Assembly (NCBI GenBank): GCA_025459265.1
Contig: JALOQX010000001.1
Location: 1 to 64,000 of the forward strand
Direction of reading: 5' to 3'
Length of the DNA stretch: 64,000 bases
Source of the DNA: Pirellulaceae bacterium
Lineage (GTDB): Bacteria; Planctomycetota; Planctomycetia; Pirellulales; Pirellulaceae
A model generated the notes under the pieces. That model saw only the letters and a program-made list of their open reading frames with translations. It had not been told where the DNA came from and searched no databases. The position numbers and the translations under genes were made by a program. This document shows positions 54,868 to 63,075 of this stretch, in pieces. Within the stretch, counting starts at the first letter, position 1, and every line of letters begins with the position of its first letter.

Positions 54868-55391
54868 CCGGCCACACGTTTCGCGACCAGCGGCGCTTCT
54901 TCCGCCGCCGCATTGGCCACGGGCGGTGCCACCGTCGTGGACTCGCGCTGCACCTTGGCCAGCGCGACCAAGGTCTGGAAGATGCCTGACTGAACGATAT
55001 CACCCGCCTGGTTCACCAGCCGCCGCCGCCAGGTGACGTAGCCCGTGCGACGACCATTGGCCGCTTTCCCGATGACTTCTGTCTCGGCATGCAGCGTGTC
55101 GCCGATGTAGATCGGCTTGTGAAACTCCCAGCTGTCGATCTTCAGAAACGCGATCGTGCGGACGGCCGGACACTGACTGGCCAACCCGGCAACGAGAGAC
55201 AGCCCCAGCAATCCGTGCGCGATCGGCCTGCCGAAGGGCGTCTGCCGCGCATACTCGTGATCGACGTGCAAGGGAGTGTAGTCCCCGCTGAGCCCGGCAA
55301 AATTCACGATGTCCGTTTCCGTGACGGTGCGTCCCAGACTGATCCACCGATCACCGACCGCCAAGTCCTCAAAATGCAATGGCCCCGTCAT
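54864..55391 (-). CDS. MaoC-like hotdog dehydratase
   Basis: This 175-residue protein has the hotdog fold with the R-hydratase motif 'FAGLSGDYTPLHVDHEYARQTPFGRPIAHGLL' (catalytic Asp and His). An Ala/Val-rich tail follows. Such enzymes hydrate trans-2-enoyl thioesters; the chain length and pathway are not known. The two-stop overlap with folD is unusual. The upstream region to 55594 is AT-richer than the surroundings. Confidence 0.85.
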   Translation of the reverse strand: MTGPLHFEDLAVGDRWISLGRTVTETDIVNFAGLSGDYTPLHVDHEYARQTPFGRPIAHGLLGLSLVAGLASQCPAVRTIAFLKIDSWEFHKPIYIGDTLHAETEVIGKAANGRRTGYVTWRRRLVNQAGDIVQSGIFQTLVALAKVQRESTTVAPPVANAAAEEAPLVAKRVAG

Positions 55392-55481
55392 GTTGCCCTG
55401 CCACTTTCCACACAGAACGCGATTGCACCCGGATCATTGCGCGGCGAGTTACAGCTGATACGTTAGCTGATATTGACACGT

Positions 55482-55512
55482 TCGTCTAATCTGATTTGCA
55501 CAGATTATTCGA
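55482..55512. other. Imperfect inverted repeat upstream of the MaoC gene
   Basis: TCGTCTAATCTG (55482-55493) and CAGATTATTCGA (55501-55512) match at 10 of 12 positions around ATTTGCA. The surrounding 55440-55515 is markedly AT-rich and also carries two AGCTGATA direct repeats (about 55453 and 55465). It may be an operator or promoter region; no consensus was recognised. Confidence 0.35.
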
Positions 55513-55594
55513 CAACCGCACCGCGATCTGCAAGCTGGAAAAAGTAGGCAGAGTTTGCGTTGCCGGCCGCCACGGCATGACGCCGTGGGACCCT

Positions 55595-56410
55595 CTAATC
55601 CGTCCCCTGGGGCGTGCGCCGCTGCCGCCACGCCTCGTAGAACAACACGGCCGCCGTGGCCGCGACATTGAGACTGTCGGCAAGGCCGCACATGGGCAGG
55701 ACGATGGAATCAATAGTGACGCACTGCCAAATCGACGACAGGCCGCGTGCCTCGCTCCCCAGCACCAGGGCGCAGGGACCGCGCAGGTCCGCGTCGGCGT
55801 ACGATGTGGCGCCGTCCACGCGGGCGGCGAAGACGTGCACGCCGTGGGCCGTGAGCCAGGCGCGCACGTCGACGGCCGGTGCGGCGCAGACCGGCACGTG
55901 AAAGATCGTCCCCAGGCTGGCGCGGATCGCGTTGGGGTTGTAGAGGTCCGTGCCGCCGTCGGCCACGATGACGGCCGACACGCCGGCTGCATCCGCCGTG
56001 CGGACCACCGCCCCAAGATTTCCGGGTTTTTCCAGCCCCTCGAGGACACAGATCAGTGGCCGGTCGGCAAGCGGCATGTCGGCAAGCGTCGGCTGTGGCA
56101 AGGTTGCCACCAGGACCACGCCCTCCCCGCGCTGGCCGAAGGCGAGTTTGTGGAACACGTCACGTGTCACCAGCGTCGGCTCGCACCTCCGGGCGCGGGC
56201 CGTTGCGGCCAGCTCAGCCTGCTGTGACGGCTCGAGCAAGTCGGCGCACAGAAACAGCTCGCAGGGCTCCACGCCTGCGACCAGCGCCCGGCAGGATTCG
56301 CGCCAGCCGTCGATGATCATCCGCCTCTGCTGCAGGCGGCCCCGCCGGTCGCGCAGACGCAGGGCCAACTTGATGCGGGGGTTGTGGAGACTGTGGATGA
56401 TGGAGGTCAT
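55595..56410 (-). CDS. TrmH/RlmB-type RNA 2'-O-methyltransferase
   Basis: This 271-residue SPOUT methyltransferase has an L30e-like N-terminal RNA-binding domain ('HSLHNPRIKLALRLRDRRGRLQQRRMIIDG'). The knot domain has 'VLEGLEKPGNLGAVVRTADAAG', 'ALVLGSEARGLSSIW' and 'VLPMCGLADSLNVAATAAVLFYE'. It probably methylates rRNA (RlmB/TsnR-like). It is the second SpoU-type gene in the window; the first, at 28872, lacks the N-terminal domain. Confidence 0.87.
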   Translation of the reverse strand: MTSIIHSLHNPRIKLALRLRDRRGRLQQRRMIIDGWRESCRALVAGVEPCELFLCADLLEPSQQAELAATARARRCEPTLVTRDVFHKLAFGQRGEGVVLVATLPQPTLADMPLADRPLICVLEGLEKPGNLGAVVRTADAAGVSAVIVADGGTDLYNPNAIRASLGTIFHVPVCAAPAVDVRAWLTAHGVHVFAARVDGATSYADADLRGPCALVLGSEARGLSSIWQCVTIDSIVLPMCGLADSLNVAATAAVLFYEAWRQRRTPQGTD

Positions 56411-56434
56411 AGGGATCCCCGGCCGCCGCGGCCG

Positions 56435-57304
56435 TCACGACGTCGGCGACGATTCACCGCGGGACCAACGCACCACCCATCCTGACGGCAACGCGCGTCC
56501 CTGCTCGGTGCCCAGCACTAAATCGCCGGCTGTGATGCCGCGCCGCTGGCCGCCGCACATCGCGTCCGCCAGGAGCGTCGCCAGCGTCGCCGGTCCCAGC
56601 TGCGGCGTGTGGCACGTCAGTAACATGAACGTGCGCGCGCGGCGCGTCAACTGCCCGCACGCTGCCAGCAGGTCCGGCAGGTGCTTGTGGATGTCCCAGG
56701 GGTGCGCGCCTGGACCGTGGCCGTACGTCGGGGGGTCCAGGATTACGGCGTCGTACGCGTTGCCCCGCCGCAGCTCGCGCGCGACGAATTTGCGTGCATC
56801 CTCGACCAGCCACCGGAGCGGCGCCGCGGCCAGCCGCGACAAGTTTGCGTTGTGCCGCGCCCAACTGACCGCTGTGCGCGCGGCATCCACATGCACGACC
56901 TCCGCGCCGGCCGCCGCCGCCGCCAGCGTGCTGCCGCCGGTGTAGGCGAACAGATTCAGCACGCGCAGCCGCTGGCCGGCCCGCCGGACCTGATGTGCGA
57001 TCCAGTCCCAGTTGGATGCTTGTTCGGGGAAGACGCCCACCGCGCCCGAGCTGGTGGGACGCAGCTCCAGGACCGACGCCGCGTGACGAATCTGCCAGCG
57101 CGTTGGCAACGGTTGGGGCGCGCGCCACACCCCAGGCACGCCGGGGGAACGCTCAAACCGCCCGTCCGCCGCGGCCCACCGCGACGGATGCGCCGGCACG
57201 GCGCTGGCGGCCGGCGCGGGACGATCAAGCACCAACGCGCCCCAGCGCTCCAGTTTCCGTCCGGCACCGAAATCCAGCAGGCAGTACTGGTCGTGGTCGA
57301 ACAT
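56435..57304 (-). CDS. Class I SAM-dependent methyltransferase, RlmI/RlmK-like
   Basis: This 289-residue Rossmann methyltransferase has 'LNLFAYTGGSTLAAAAAGAEVVHVDAARTAVSWA' (AdoMet-binding, ending in acidic Asp), 'NANLSRLAAAPLRWLVEDARKFVAREL' and the NPPY-like 'AVILDPPTYGHGPG'. This set marks the RlmI/COG1092 group of rRNA or tRNA methyltransferases. The PUA-like N-terminal domain of RlmI is absent. ATG 57304 has no good ribosome site; the frame is open upstream to overlap the glycosyltransferase gene. Confidence 0.78.
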   Translation of the reverse strand: MFDHDQYCLLDFGAGRKLERWGALVLDRPAPAASAVPAHPSRWAAADGRFERSPGVPGVWRAPQPLPTRWQIRHAASVLELRPTSSGAVGVFPEQASNWDWIAHQVRRAGQRLRVLNLFAYTGGSTLAAAAAGAEVVHVDAARTAVSWARHNANLSRLAAAPLRWLVEDARKFVARELRRGNAYDAVILDPPTYGHGPGAHPWDIHKHLPDLLAACGQLTRRARTFMLLTCHTPQLGPATLATLLADAMCGGQRRGITAGDLVLGTEQGRALPSGWVVRWSRGESSPTS

Positions 57305-57387
57305 GCGGTCGGTGCACCAGAGTCTGCGGTACCGGTCCCGCCGCCAGCGGTCTGTCGTGACGTCCGACACGGCGCGAAGCGCCGGGT

Positions 57388-58437
57388 TCACGCGGCGTGC
57401 GGTTGTCGACCTGCGCGGCGACAGAGGATCGTGTCGGCCGCTGCGCACACCTGTTCTACCGTGATTTGCCGCATCGCGGAATCGTCCAGCCGGCGCTGGC
57501 GTCGACTCAGCGCGTGGCTGTCGGCTGCCTGGATCGCCACGTGATCCGGTCCGTACGGACCGGAATTCTCCACCCGCGTCGGCCCGTACAGGCCGACGCA
57601 GGTGACGCCCAAGCCCGCCGCCAGGTGCAGCGGTCCCGTGTCGGCGGCGAGCATCAGTCGAGCCCGCCGCAGGAGCGCGGCCAACTGCGGCAGACTGGTC
57701 CGCGGTGCGAGCACGGCGTGCCCGCCCCCTTTGGCCACGATCTGCGCCGCGATCCCCGCTTCCCGCGGCCCGCCCCACGTCACCACCGTCGGCAGATCGT
57801 GGTCCTCACCCAGATGCCGTGCCACGCGGCCGAAGCGATCCGCCGGCCATTGTTTGGAGGTCCAACTCGCCGCACTGTTGATGACCGCGTATCCGCCCGT
57901 GAGATGGGCATCCCGCACGAAGGCGTCGATCGTCGCCTCCGCATCGGCGAGCCGCGGAATGCCGAACCGGGGTGCGGGGTCCGTGACACCCAGCGGGGCC
58001 AGCAGCTTCAACGTGGCGTCCACAATATGCGCGCCGCCACGCACGACATGCTCGTTGTTGACCCACGGGGCCAGCTCCCGACCCTGCGGCCGCGCAAATC
58101 CGATCCGCCGCCGCGCGCCGCTGAACCAACCCAGCAGACTGCTTTTGGTGAGACTCTGCGGATCGAGGACCACGTCCACCTGCAAGCCGCGCAGGCGGTC
58201 GCGCAGGACACGGATCACATGGGGCGACGCCAGCCACCGCCGCGGGACGACCAGCAGTCGGTCGACGGCGGGGTGTCGCGACAGCAAACTGGCCGACACC
58301 GGCTCCACCGCCCAAATGACGTAGGCAGACGGGAAATGCTCGCGCAGGGCACACACGAGAGGTAGTGTCAGAATGCAGTCACCGACTGCGCTCAGTCGGG
58401 TGATCAGGATCCGTGGGCCCAGGTCTGTGTCGTTCAT
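57388..58437 (-). CDS. Glycosyltransferase family 9 (heptosyltransferase-like)
   Basis: This 349-residue GT-B enzyme starts 'RILITRLSAVGDCILTLPLVCALREHFP', the typical WaaC/WaaF opening, with 'VVLDPQSLTKSSLLGWFSGARRRIGF', 'LLAADTGPLHLAAGLG' and 'GLYGPTRVENSGPYG'. Family members add heptose to the lipopolysaccharide core. Donor and acceptor here are not determined. Confidence 0.85.
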   Translation of the reverse strand: MNDTDLGPRILITRLSAVGDCILTLPLVCALREHFPSAYVIWAVEPVSASLLSRHPAVDRLLVVPRRWLASPHVIRVLRDRLRGLQVDVVLDPQSLTKSSLLGWFSGARRRIGFARPQGRELAPWVNNEHVVRGGAHIVDATLKLLAPLGVTDPAPRFGIPRLADAEATIDAFVRDAHLTGGYAVINSAASWTSKQWPADRFGRVARHLGEDHDLPTVVTWGGPREAGIAAQIVAKGGGHAVLAPRTSLPQLAALLRRARLMLAADTGPLHLAAGLGVTCVGLYGPTRVENSGPYGPDHVAIQAADSHALSRRQRRLDDSAMRQITVEQVCAAADTILCRRAGRQPHAA

Positions 58438-58523
58438 GGTCCGGCCTCATTGCGACGTGCGTCGTCATCCCTAACTTGGCAGGTGCCGCGGTCGTGCCTG
58501 ACCACTCCGCGGACCTCGCGCGT

Positions 58524-59429
58524 TCAGCCCTGACTGCTTGGCTCCTTCGAGGCGGTACTGTCCTGGCCCTCGGCCTCCGCGTTGCCCTGGTCCTCCGCCG
58601 CTGCCGGTGCCGTGCCCGCCTGGCCAGCTTCCGGCGTCGTCGGTGACGGCTGCGCATGGGCGGCTGCCTGGACCGGGAATTTGGCTCCGCTGTCGGCTGC
58701 GGACGAAGGCATGGCGAAGGTCGCCTGGTCACTGTACTGCGTCAGCGGATGCAAGCGTCCGGTCATTTCATCGTCGTCCGCCGAGAACAAGGGGAGCGGA
58801 AGATCGCCGTCGACGAACGCGGTCCCCTCGTGGATCGTGCCGCTGCGAAACGGCCCGGCTCCCAGGAACCAGGTGTCCTTCGCTTCGCTGCGCGCGCGAG
58901 CCAGTCCCGACTGCCAGACGGGGCGACGCGTCTCCCGGTGGTAGGCGAACACCGCGATCTTGGCCGCCGCGATCTCGTCGCTCTTGCGGGCCAGCGCAAT
59001 CTCCGGAACGATGGGGATCGCGGGCGTATTGGGCACCAACGTGGCTGCCGTGCTCAACGCGTTGTTGGCCGGAATGCCATAGACCATGTCGTGACCGTCC
59101 GTCCCCAGCGCGCCGACGCGCGCTTCGGCCACGTATTCGGCCTCCTCCGCGCTTTCCACCAGCAAGCAGCCAGCGCCCACCATCTGCTGCCGCAGCGAAC
59201 TGATGATGTAGTCCGCGTTGACCAGATCCTCGTTCTTCATGTGCTTGACGTACGTCGTGTCGAGATAGACACGCTGATGGCTCAACGGGCGGAAATCAAT
59301 ACTGGCCACCGCTCGATCGACCGCGTCGGACATCAGCAACTGCTGCGTCGCGCGTTGCGACTTGGTCGTGCCGCAGCCCAGCAGCACAGCCAGTCCCAAA
59401 CACCATCCGATCGTGGCCAGCAGTCTCAT
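58524..59429 (-). CDS. DUF6655-like lipoprotein
   Basis: This 301-residue protein has a lipobox ('LATIGWCLGLAVLLGC-GTTKS'). A 200-residue conserved body follows: 'QRVYLDTTYVKHMKNEDLVNADYIISSLRQQMVGAGCLL' and 'AEARVGALGTDGHDMVYGIP'. It ends in a Glu/Ala/Gly/Pro-rich disordered tail. It resembles the planctomycete DUF6655 lipoproteins; the Pfam name is from recognition. The role is unknown. Confidence 0.65.
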   Translation of the reverse strand: MRLLATIGWCLGLAVLLGCGTTKSQRATQQLLMSDAVDRAVASIDFRPLSHQRVYLDTTYVKHMKNEDLVNADYIISSLRQQMVGAGCLLVESAEEAEYVAEARVGALGTDGHDMVYGIPANNALSTAATLVPNTPAIPIVPEIALARKSDEIAAAKIAVFAYHRETRRPVWQSGLARARSEAKDTWFLGAGPFRSGTIHEGTAFVDGDLPLPLFSADDDEMTGRLHPLTQYSDQATFAMPSSAADSGAKFPVQAAAHAQPSPTTPEAGQAGTAPAAAEDQGNAEAEGQDSTASKEPSSQG

Positions 59430-59591
59430 CCGTGCGGCTCTGAATACGCGTGAGAAGGAGTCCCCCGGATCCCGTTGTCGCATCCATCGGCGCGGGAGCA
59501 TATCAAAATCGGCAGCGGCGAAGAACGCGAATTCGCGTCAAAGACCACTGTTTTTTGAGGCTCTGCGCAAGCTGCGGAGGATAGGGGGTGC

Positions 59592-60860
59592 TCAGGCGAG
59601 CACCGCATCGATGACTTTGCCGCTGTTGGCGATCTTCATGGGCCGGCCGTCGCGGCTGGTGAAGGTGGTTTCGAGCGAGATGCCCAGTGCGCGGCAGACG
59701 GTGGCCAGGAGGTCTTCGGCGGCGTAGGTGTCGCCAAGTGCGCGCGTGCCATCCTCGTTGGTCTGCCCCACGGCGATGCCGCCGCGGATACCGGCCCCGC
59801 CCAGTACGACGCTCCAGGCGCGGGCCCAGTGATCGCGTCCGGCATCGCCGTTGATGCGCGGCGTGCGTCCGAACTCGCCCATCCAGATGATCGCGGTGTC
59901 GGCCAGCAGGCCGCGCTGTTCGAGATCGACGACCAGGGCGCTCATGGCCCGGTCGAGTGTGGGAAGGCGCTGGTCCTTGAGGGTCGGGAAGATGTTCTGG
60001 TGATTGTCCCAGCCACCGAAGTCCACCTCCACGAACGGGACGCCCTGCTCGACCAGTCGCCGCGCCATCAGGCAGCTGCGGCCGAAGTCGTTGTTGCCGT
60101 ACTGCTGACGCACCGGCTCCGGTTCTTGATTGACTTGAAAGGCGGTCATTTGCGCGCTGGTCATGAGGGCGAGGGTTTTCTTGAGCACTTTCTGGTGGTC
60201 GGTGGCGACCGTGCCGCGCTGTTGGGCGATGAACTGGTTCTCGATGGCATCCAGCGCAATCATGCGCTGATAGAGACGATCTTCCCCGAGACCGCTGGAG
60301 AGGTCCCGCACCTGGCCGTCGCTGCTGACGGCAAAGGGCGCCCAGGCCATGCCGAGAAACCCGGGACCCACACTGCTGCCCCCAACGGTGACGAAGGGAG
60401 GAATCTCCAGATCCTGACGCTGGGGGGCCAGTTCATGCGCCAGGACCGCGCCGTAGCTCGGATGCTCGATGTTGGGATTCGGTACGTAGCCGGTGTGCAT
60501 GTAGTACCGGCCGCGCTCGTGATCCGCCTCGCGCGTGCTCATCGACCGGATCACGGCAAAGTGGTGCATCTGCTGCGCCAACAGCGGCAGGTGCTCGCAG
60601 ATCTGCACGTCGCCACTCGTGCTGATTGGCCGGAACGGTCCCCCGGTGGGCGCGCCGGGTTTGAGATCCCACAGGTCGATCGTGGAGGGCCCGCCGCCCA
60701 TCCACAACAGAATGGCGGACTTGCCGCGCCGCTGCAGGTCGTGCGCGTGGACGCGGAGCGTGCTGCCGAGCATCAGGGCGGGGGCGACGAGCGTCGACGC
60801 GCCGGCCAGGTGCGTCAGGAAGTGGCGGCGCGTCATGCCGCTGGGCACCGTGGTACGCAT
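59592..60860 (-). CDS. DUF1501 family secreted protein with Tat-type signal
   Basis: The 422 residues start 'TRRHFLTHLAGASTLVAPAL', a twin-arginine-like signal. The sulfatase-like body has 'AILLWMGGGPSTIDLWDLKPGAP', 'GRYYMHTGYVPNP', 'VEVDFGGWDNHQNIFPTLKDQ' and 'IIWMGEFGRTPRINGDAGRDHW'. This DUF1501 family is abundant in planctomycetes; the metal/alkaline-phosphatase-like fold suggests hydrolase activity on sulfated or phosphorylated glycans, unproven. It follows the DUF1549/DUF1553 gene by 43 bp, its usual partner. Confidence 0.9.
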   Translation of the reverse strand: MRTTVPSGMTRRHFLTHLAGASTLVAPALMLGSTLRVHAHDLQRRGKSAILLWMGGGPSTIDLWDLKPGAPTGGPFRPISTSGDVQICEHLPLLAQQMHHFAVIRSMSTREADHERGRYYMHTGYVPNPNIEHPSYGAVLAHELAPQRQDLEIPPFVTVGGSSVGPGFLGMAWAPFAVSSDGQVRDLSSGLGEDRLYQRMIALDAIENQFIAQQRGTVATDHQKVLKKTLALMTSAQMTAFQVNQEPEPVRQQYGNNDFGRSCLMARRLVEQGVPFVEVDFGGWDNHQNIFPTLKDQRLPTLDRAMSALVVDLEQRGLLADTAIIWMGEFGRTPRINGDAGRDHWARAWSVVLGGAGIRGGIAVGQTNEDGTRALGDTYAAEDLLATVCRALGISLETTFTSRDGRPMKIANSGKVIDAVLA

Positions 60861-60903
60861 GGTTCAGGGACTCCTGTGGAGGGGCACGGCTGCGGATCGC
60901 CGG

Positions 60904-62595
60904 TTAATGGTTCAAGATGAACTCGTTGCTGTTAAGGACCGCCCACCAGAGATCCTGAAACGCTTCCGAGGCGTCTCCCTCGCGCGCCGCCAGGAGCTGG
61001 CCGGCCAGGTTGATTTCGTCCCGTGTGGCTGGTCGCGCCAACCCCGCCTCAAACACGTAATGGATCCGGTCGAGCGGCTTCCAGTCGTTGTGCACTGCCG
61101 TGTGCAGTATTGTACCCGGTTGGATAGCCAAGGCGTCCCGGACCAATTCGCCGTTGAACATGGTGAGGGACTGTGGGATGGTGCCGTTGAACGTCGTTGC
61201 TTCGCCGCCTTCGTCGTTGCCGAAGGCGACGGCGAACTGCCGCAGCCACCGTTGTCTGGCCTCGGCGTGCTCCGGCGACGATGCGGGAGGCCGCTGCGTG
61301 CGGGCGACGAAGAGCGATTCGTACAACACCTCGGCGTCAAGCTGCCGCAGGTAGAAGCGACTGAATTTGGGCGTCTCGCCGCGCGTGGGATCGTCCCGTG
61401 TCGCGTTGGTGCTGTTGCTGCGGCTGGACAGCGCGTAGGGCTGGCTGAGCGTGATCCAGCGCATGAGGTCCCGCAGATTGCAGCTGTTCTGGCGGAACGC
61501 CGCCGCCAGGTCGTCGAGCAACTGCGGATGGCAGGGGGCGTTGTGCGGGCCCATGTCGTCCACGGGCCTGGTGAATCCATGGCCCAGGAAATGGGCCCAC
61601 AGGCGGTTGACGAGCGTCCGTTCCAGCAGCGGCGAATTGACGATCAGCCGACCGAGCTGCTCGCGACGACGCACATCCTGTAATCGACCGCTGCGGCTGA
61701 TCGCCGTGCCGTCGACGAACACGGGATAAGCCACCTCGAGCTGCCCGTTGCGCAGCTCGTAGTAGATCTCCGCCTCCTGCGGCGTGCTCCCCTCCCCGGA
61801 AAAATCCTCGTCGATCAACTCCGCGAAGCCGGGCCCGTCGCCGCCGTCCTCGCGACGGACCGCGCGCGTCTGGCGAAAGAAGGCATTGAACTCCCAGAAC
61901 TTCCGCTGCTTCCATTCGTTAAACGGGTGGTTGTGGCACTGGGCACATTGCACCTGCAGGCCCAGGAACACGCGCGATGTCGCCGCGGCTGCCTGCGCGC
62001 CTTTGTCGTCATTCACCTTCATGACCAGGAAGTTCACGGCGCCGTGAAAGCCGTCGGTGCCCGGACGAGTCGTCCCCTGGGCGGTGACCAGGTCATACAC
62101 GAGCCGATCGTAGGGCAGGTGGTTTGCCAGCGCGTCGCGCAGGTATTGTTCCAGCCCCGCGCGGTCCGTCAGGCTGTTAGGCTCGCTGCCGCCGGTCCGC
62201 CCGATCAGCACGTTTGTCCAGACGGCCGCCCAATGCCGCGCGAATTCTTCCTGATAGGATCCCGCCCCCAACAGCTCGTCGACCAGCTTCCGTCGCTTGT
62301 CGCCATCCCGGCTCGCCGTGAACCGCCGCAATTCCTCGACCGTCGGGATCCGCCCCAACACGTCAATGAACAGCCGGCGACACCACTCGCCATCCGGGGC
62401 CAGGTCCGAGGGCCGCAGCCCTTGCTCCACCCACCCCTGGCGAATCTGTTGATTGATCAACGCCACCGGCGGCAAGCCGTAGTCCTTGGCACGCCCCGGT
62501 CGCAGAGGCTGCCCCATCCCTTCCCGGCCCCCAGGAAGAATCGCCACCAACGCGACTACCCAACCCAGCGCAGTCCGTATCACGCCACTCCGCAT
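60904..62595 (-). CDS. DUF1549/DUF1553 family secreted protein
   Basis: This 563-residue protein has a signal peptide ('ALGWVVALVAILPGGREG'). A DUF1549 domain covers about 60-240 ('RRLFIDVLGRIPTVEELRRF'). It includes a CxxCH-like 'VQCAQCHNHPFNEWKQRKFWEF', which may bind heme or metal, and DUF1553 follows ('FVDGTAISRSG', 'LERTLVNRLWAHFLGHGFTRPVDDMG', 'SQPYALSSRSN'). Pairs of this family with DUF1501 are a hallmark of planctomycetes. ATG 62595 follows AGGTG. The function is unknown. Confidence 0.88.
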   Translation of the reverse strand: MRSGVIRTALGWVVALVAILPGGREGMGQPLRPGRAKDYGLPPVALINQQIRQGWVEQGLRPSDLAPDGEWCRRLFIDVLGRIPTVEELRRFTASRDGDKRRKLVDELLGAGSYQEEFARHWAAVWTNVLIGRTGGSEPNSLTDRAGLEQYLRDALANHLPYDRLVYDLVTAQGTTRPGTDGFHGAVNFLVMKVNDDKGAQAAAATSRVFLGLQVQCAQCHNHPFNEWKQRKFWEFNAFFRQTRAVRREDGGDGPGFAELIDEDFSGEGSTPQEAEIYYELRNGQLEVAYPVFVDGTAISRSGRLQDVRRREQLGRLIVNSPLLERTLVNRLWAHFLGHGFTRPVDDMGPHNAPCHPQLLDDLAAAFRQNSCNLRDLMRWITLSQPYALSSRSNSTNATRDDPTRGETPKFSRFYLRQLDAEVLYESLFVARTQRPPASSPEHAEARQRWLRQFAVAFGNDEGGEATTFNGTIPQSLTMFNGELVRDALAIQPGTILHTAVHNDWKPLDRIHYVFEAGLARPATRDEINLAGQLLAAREGDASEAFQDLWWAVLNSNEFILNH

Positions 62596-63075
62596 CACTC
62601 GCACCTGTGGATTGCCCGACTCGCAGTCATCGCTCGGTCGCACCCAAGCGAAGCCCCGCAACACCCACCCGCAGGCTAGGTGCTGTGTATCATTCTACCG
62701 CACGTGTTTCGTTTCGATGCGCGCAAAACAAAGCAGGCGAGCTCGGGGTCGTTCTCGCGTTTGATCCCGTCTCGCCTGCCGTTGGCACGGAAGTCACATC
62801 CGGCTCCGTGGGGAGCGTGCCTCTTCTGCCGTCCGGACGTGCCTCTTCGCTCTGCCTATCGAGCCTGCCGGACAAGCCGGTGAACGGCTTGGTCCGGCAG
62901 TGCTCACTGGATCGCCGTGCTCGATTGCCTCTCTGAAACCGGCCCCGTGACAATTCCCGTCTTCTCTGTTGCGGCCCCGTTTCGATGGTTCCTGTCAAGC
63001 AATTTGCATGCCGGAGGATCTGAGCGGACGGATTTGGCGGTCGTGCCGTTCCTGCGGGGTGGACCGGACCTCCGT
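62596..63075. other. Non-coding gap with strong hairpin
   Basis: About 480 bp between two minus-strand genes without a credible coding frame. Two CGTGCCTCTTC direct repeats (about 62817 and 62839) and the 62865-62900 hairpin are the only structures seen. The upstream region of the DUF1549 operon lies in its first part. Confidence 0.5.
62865..62900. terminator. Long hairpin with one bulge
   Basis: CTGCCGGACAAGCCG (62865-62879) pairs with CGGCTTGGTCCGGCAG (62885-62900), leaving one bulged base and a GTGAA loop. No T-run follows on either strand. It could be a transcript-end structure or a small repeat element. Confidence 0.4.
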
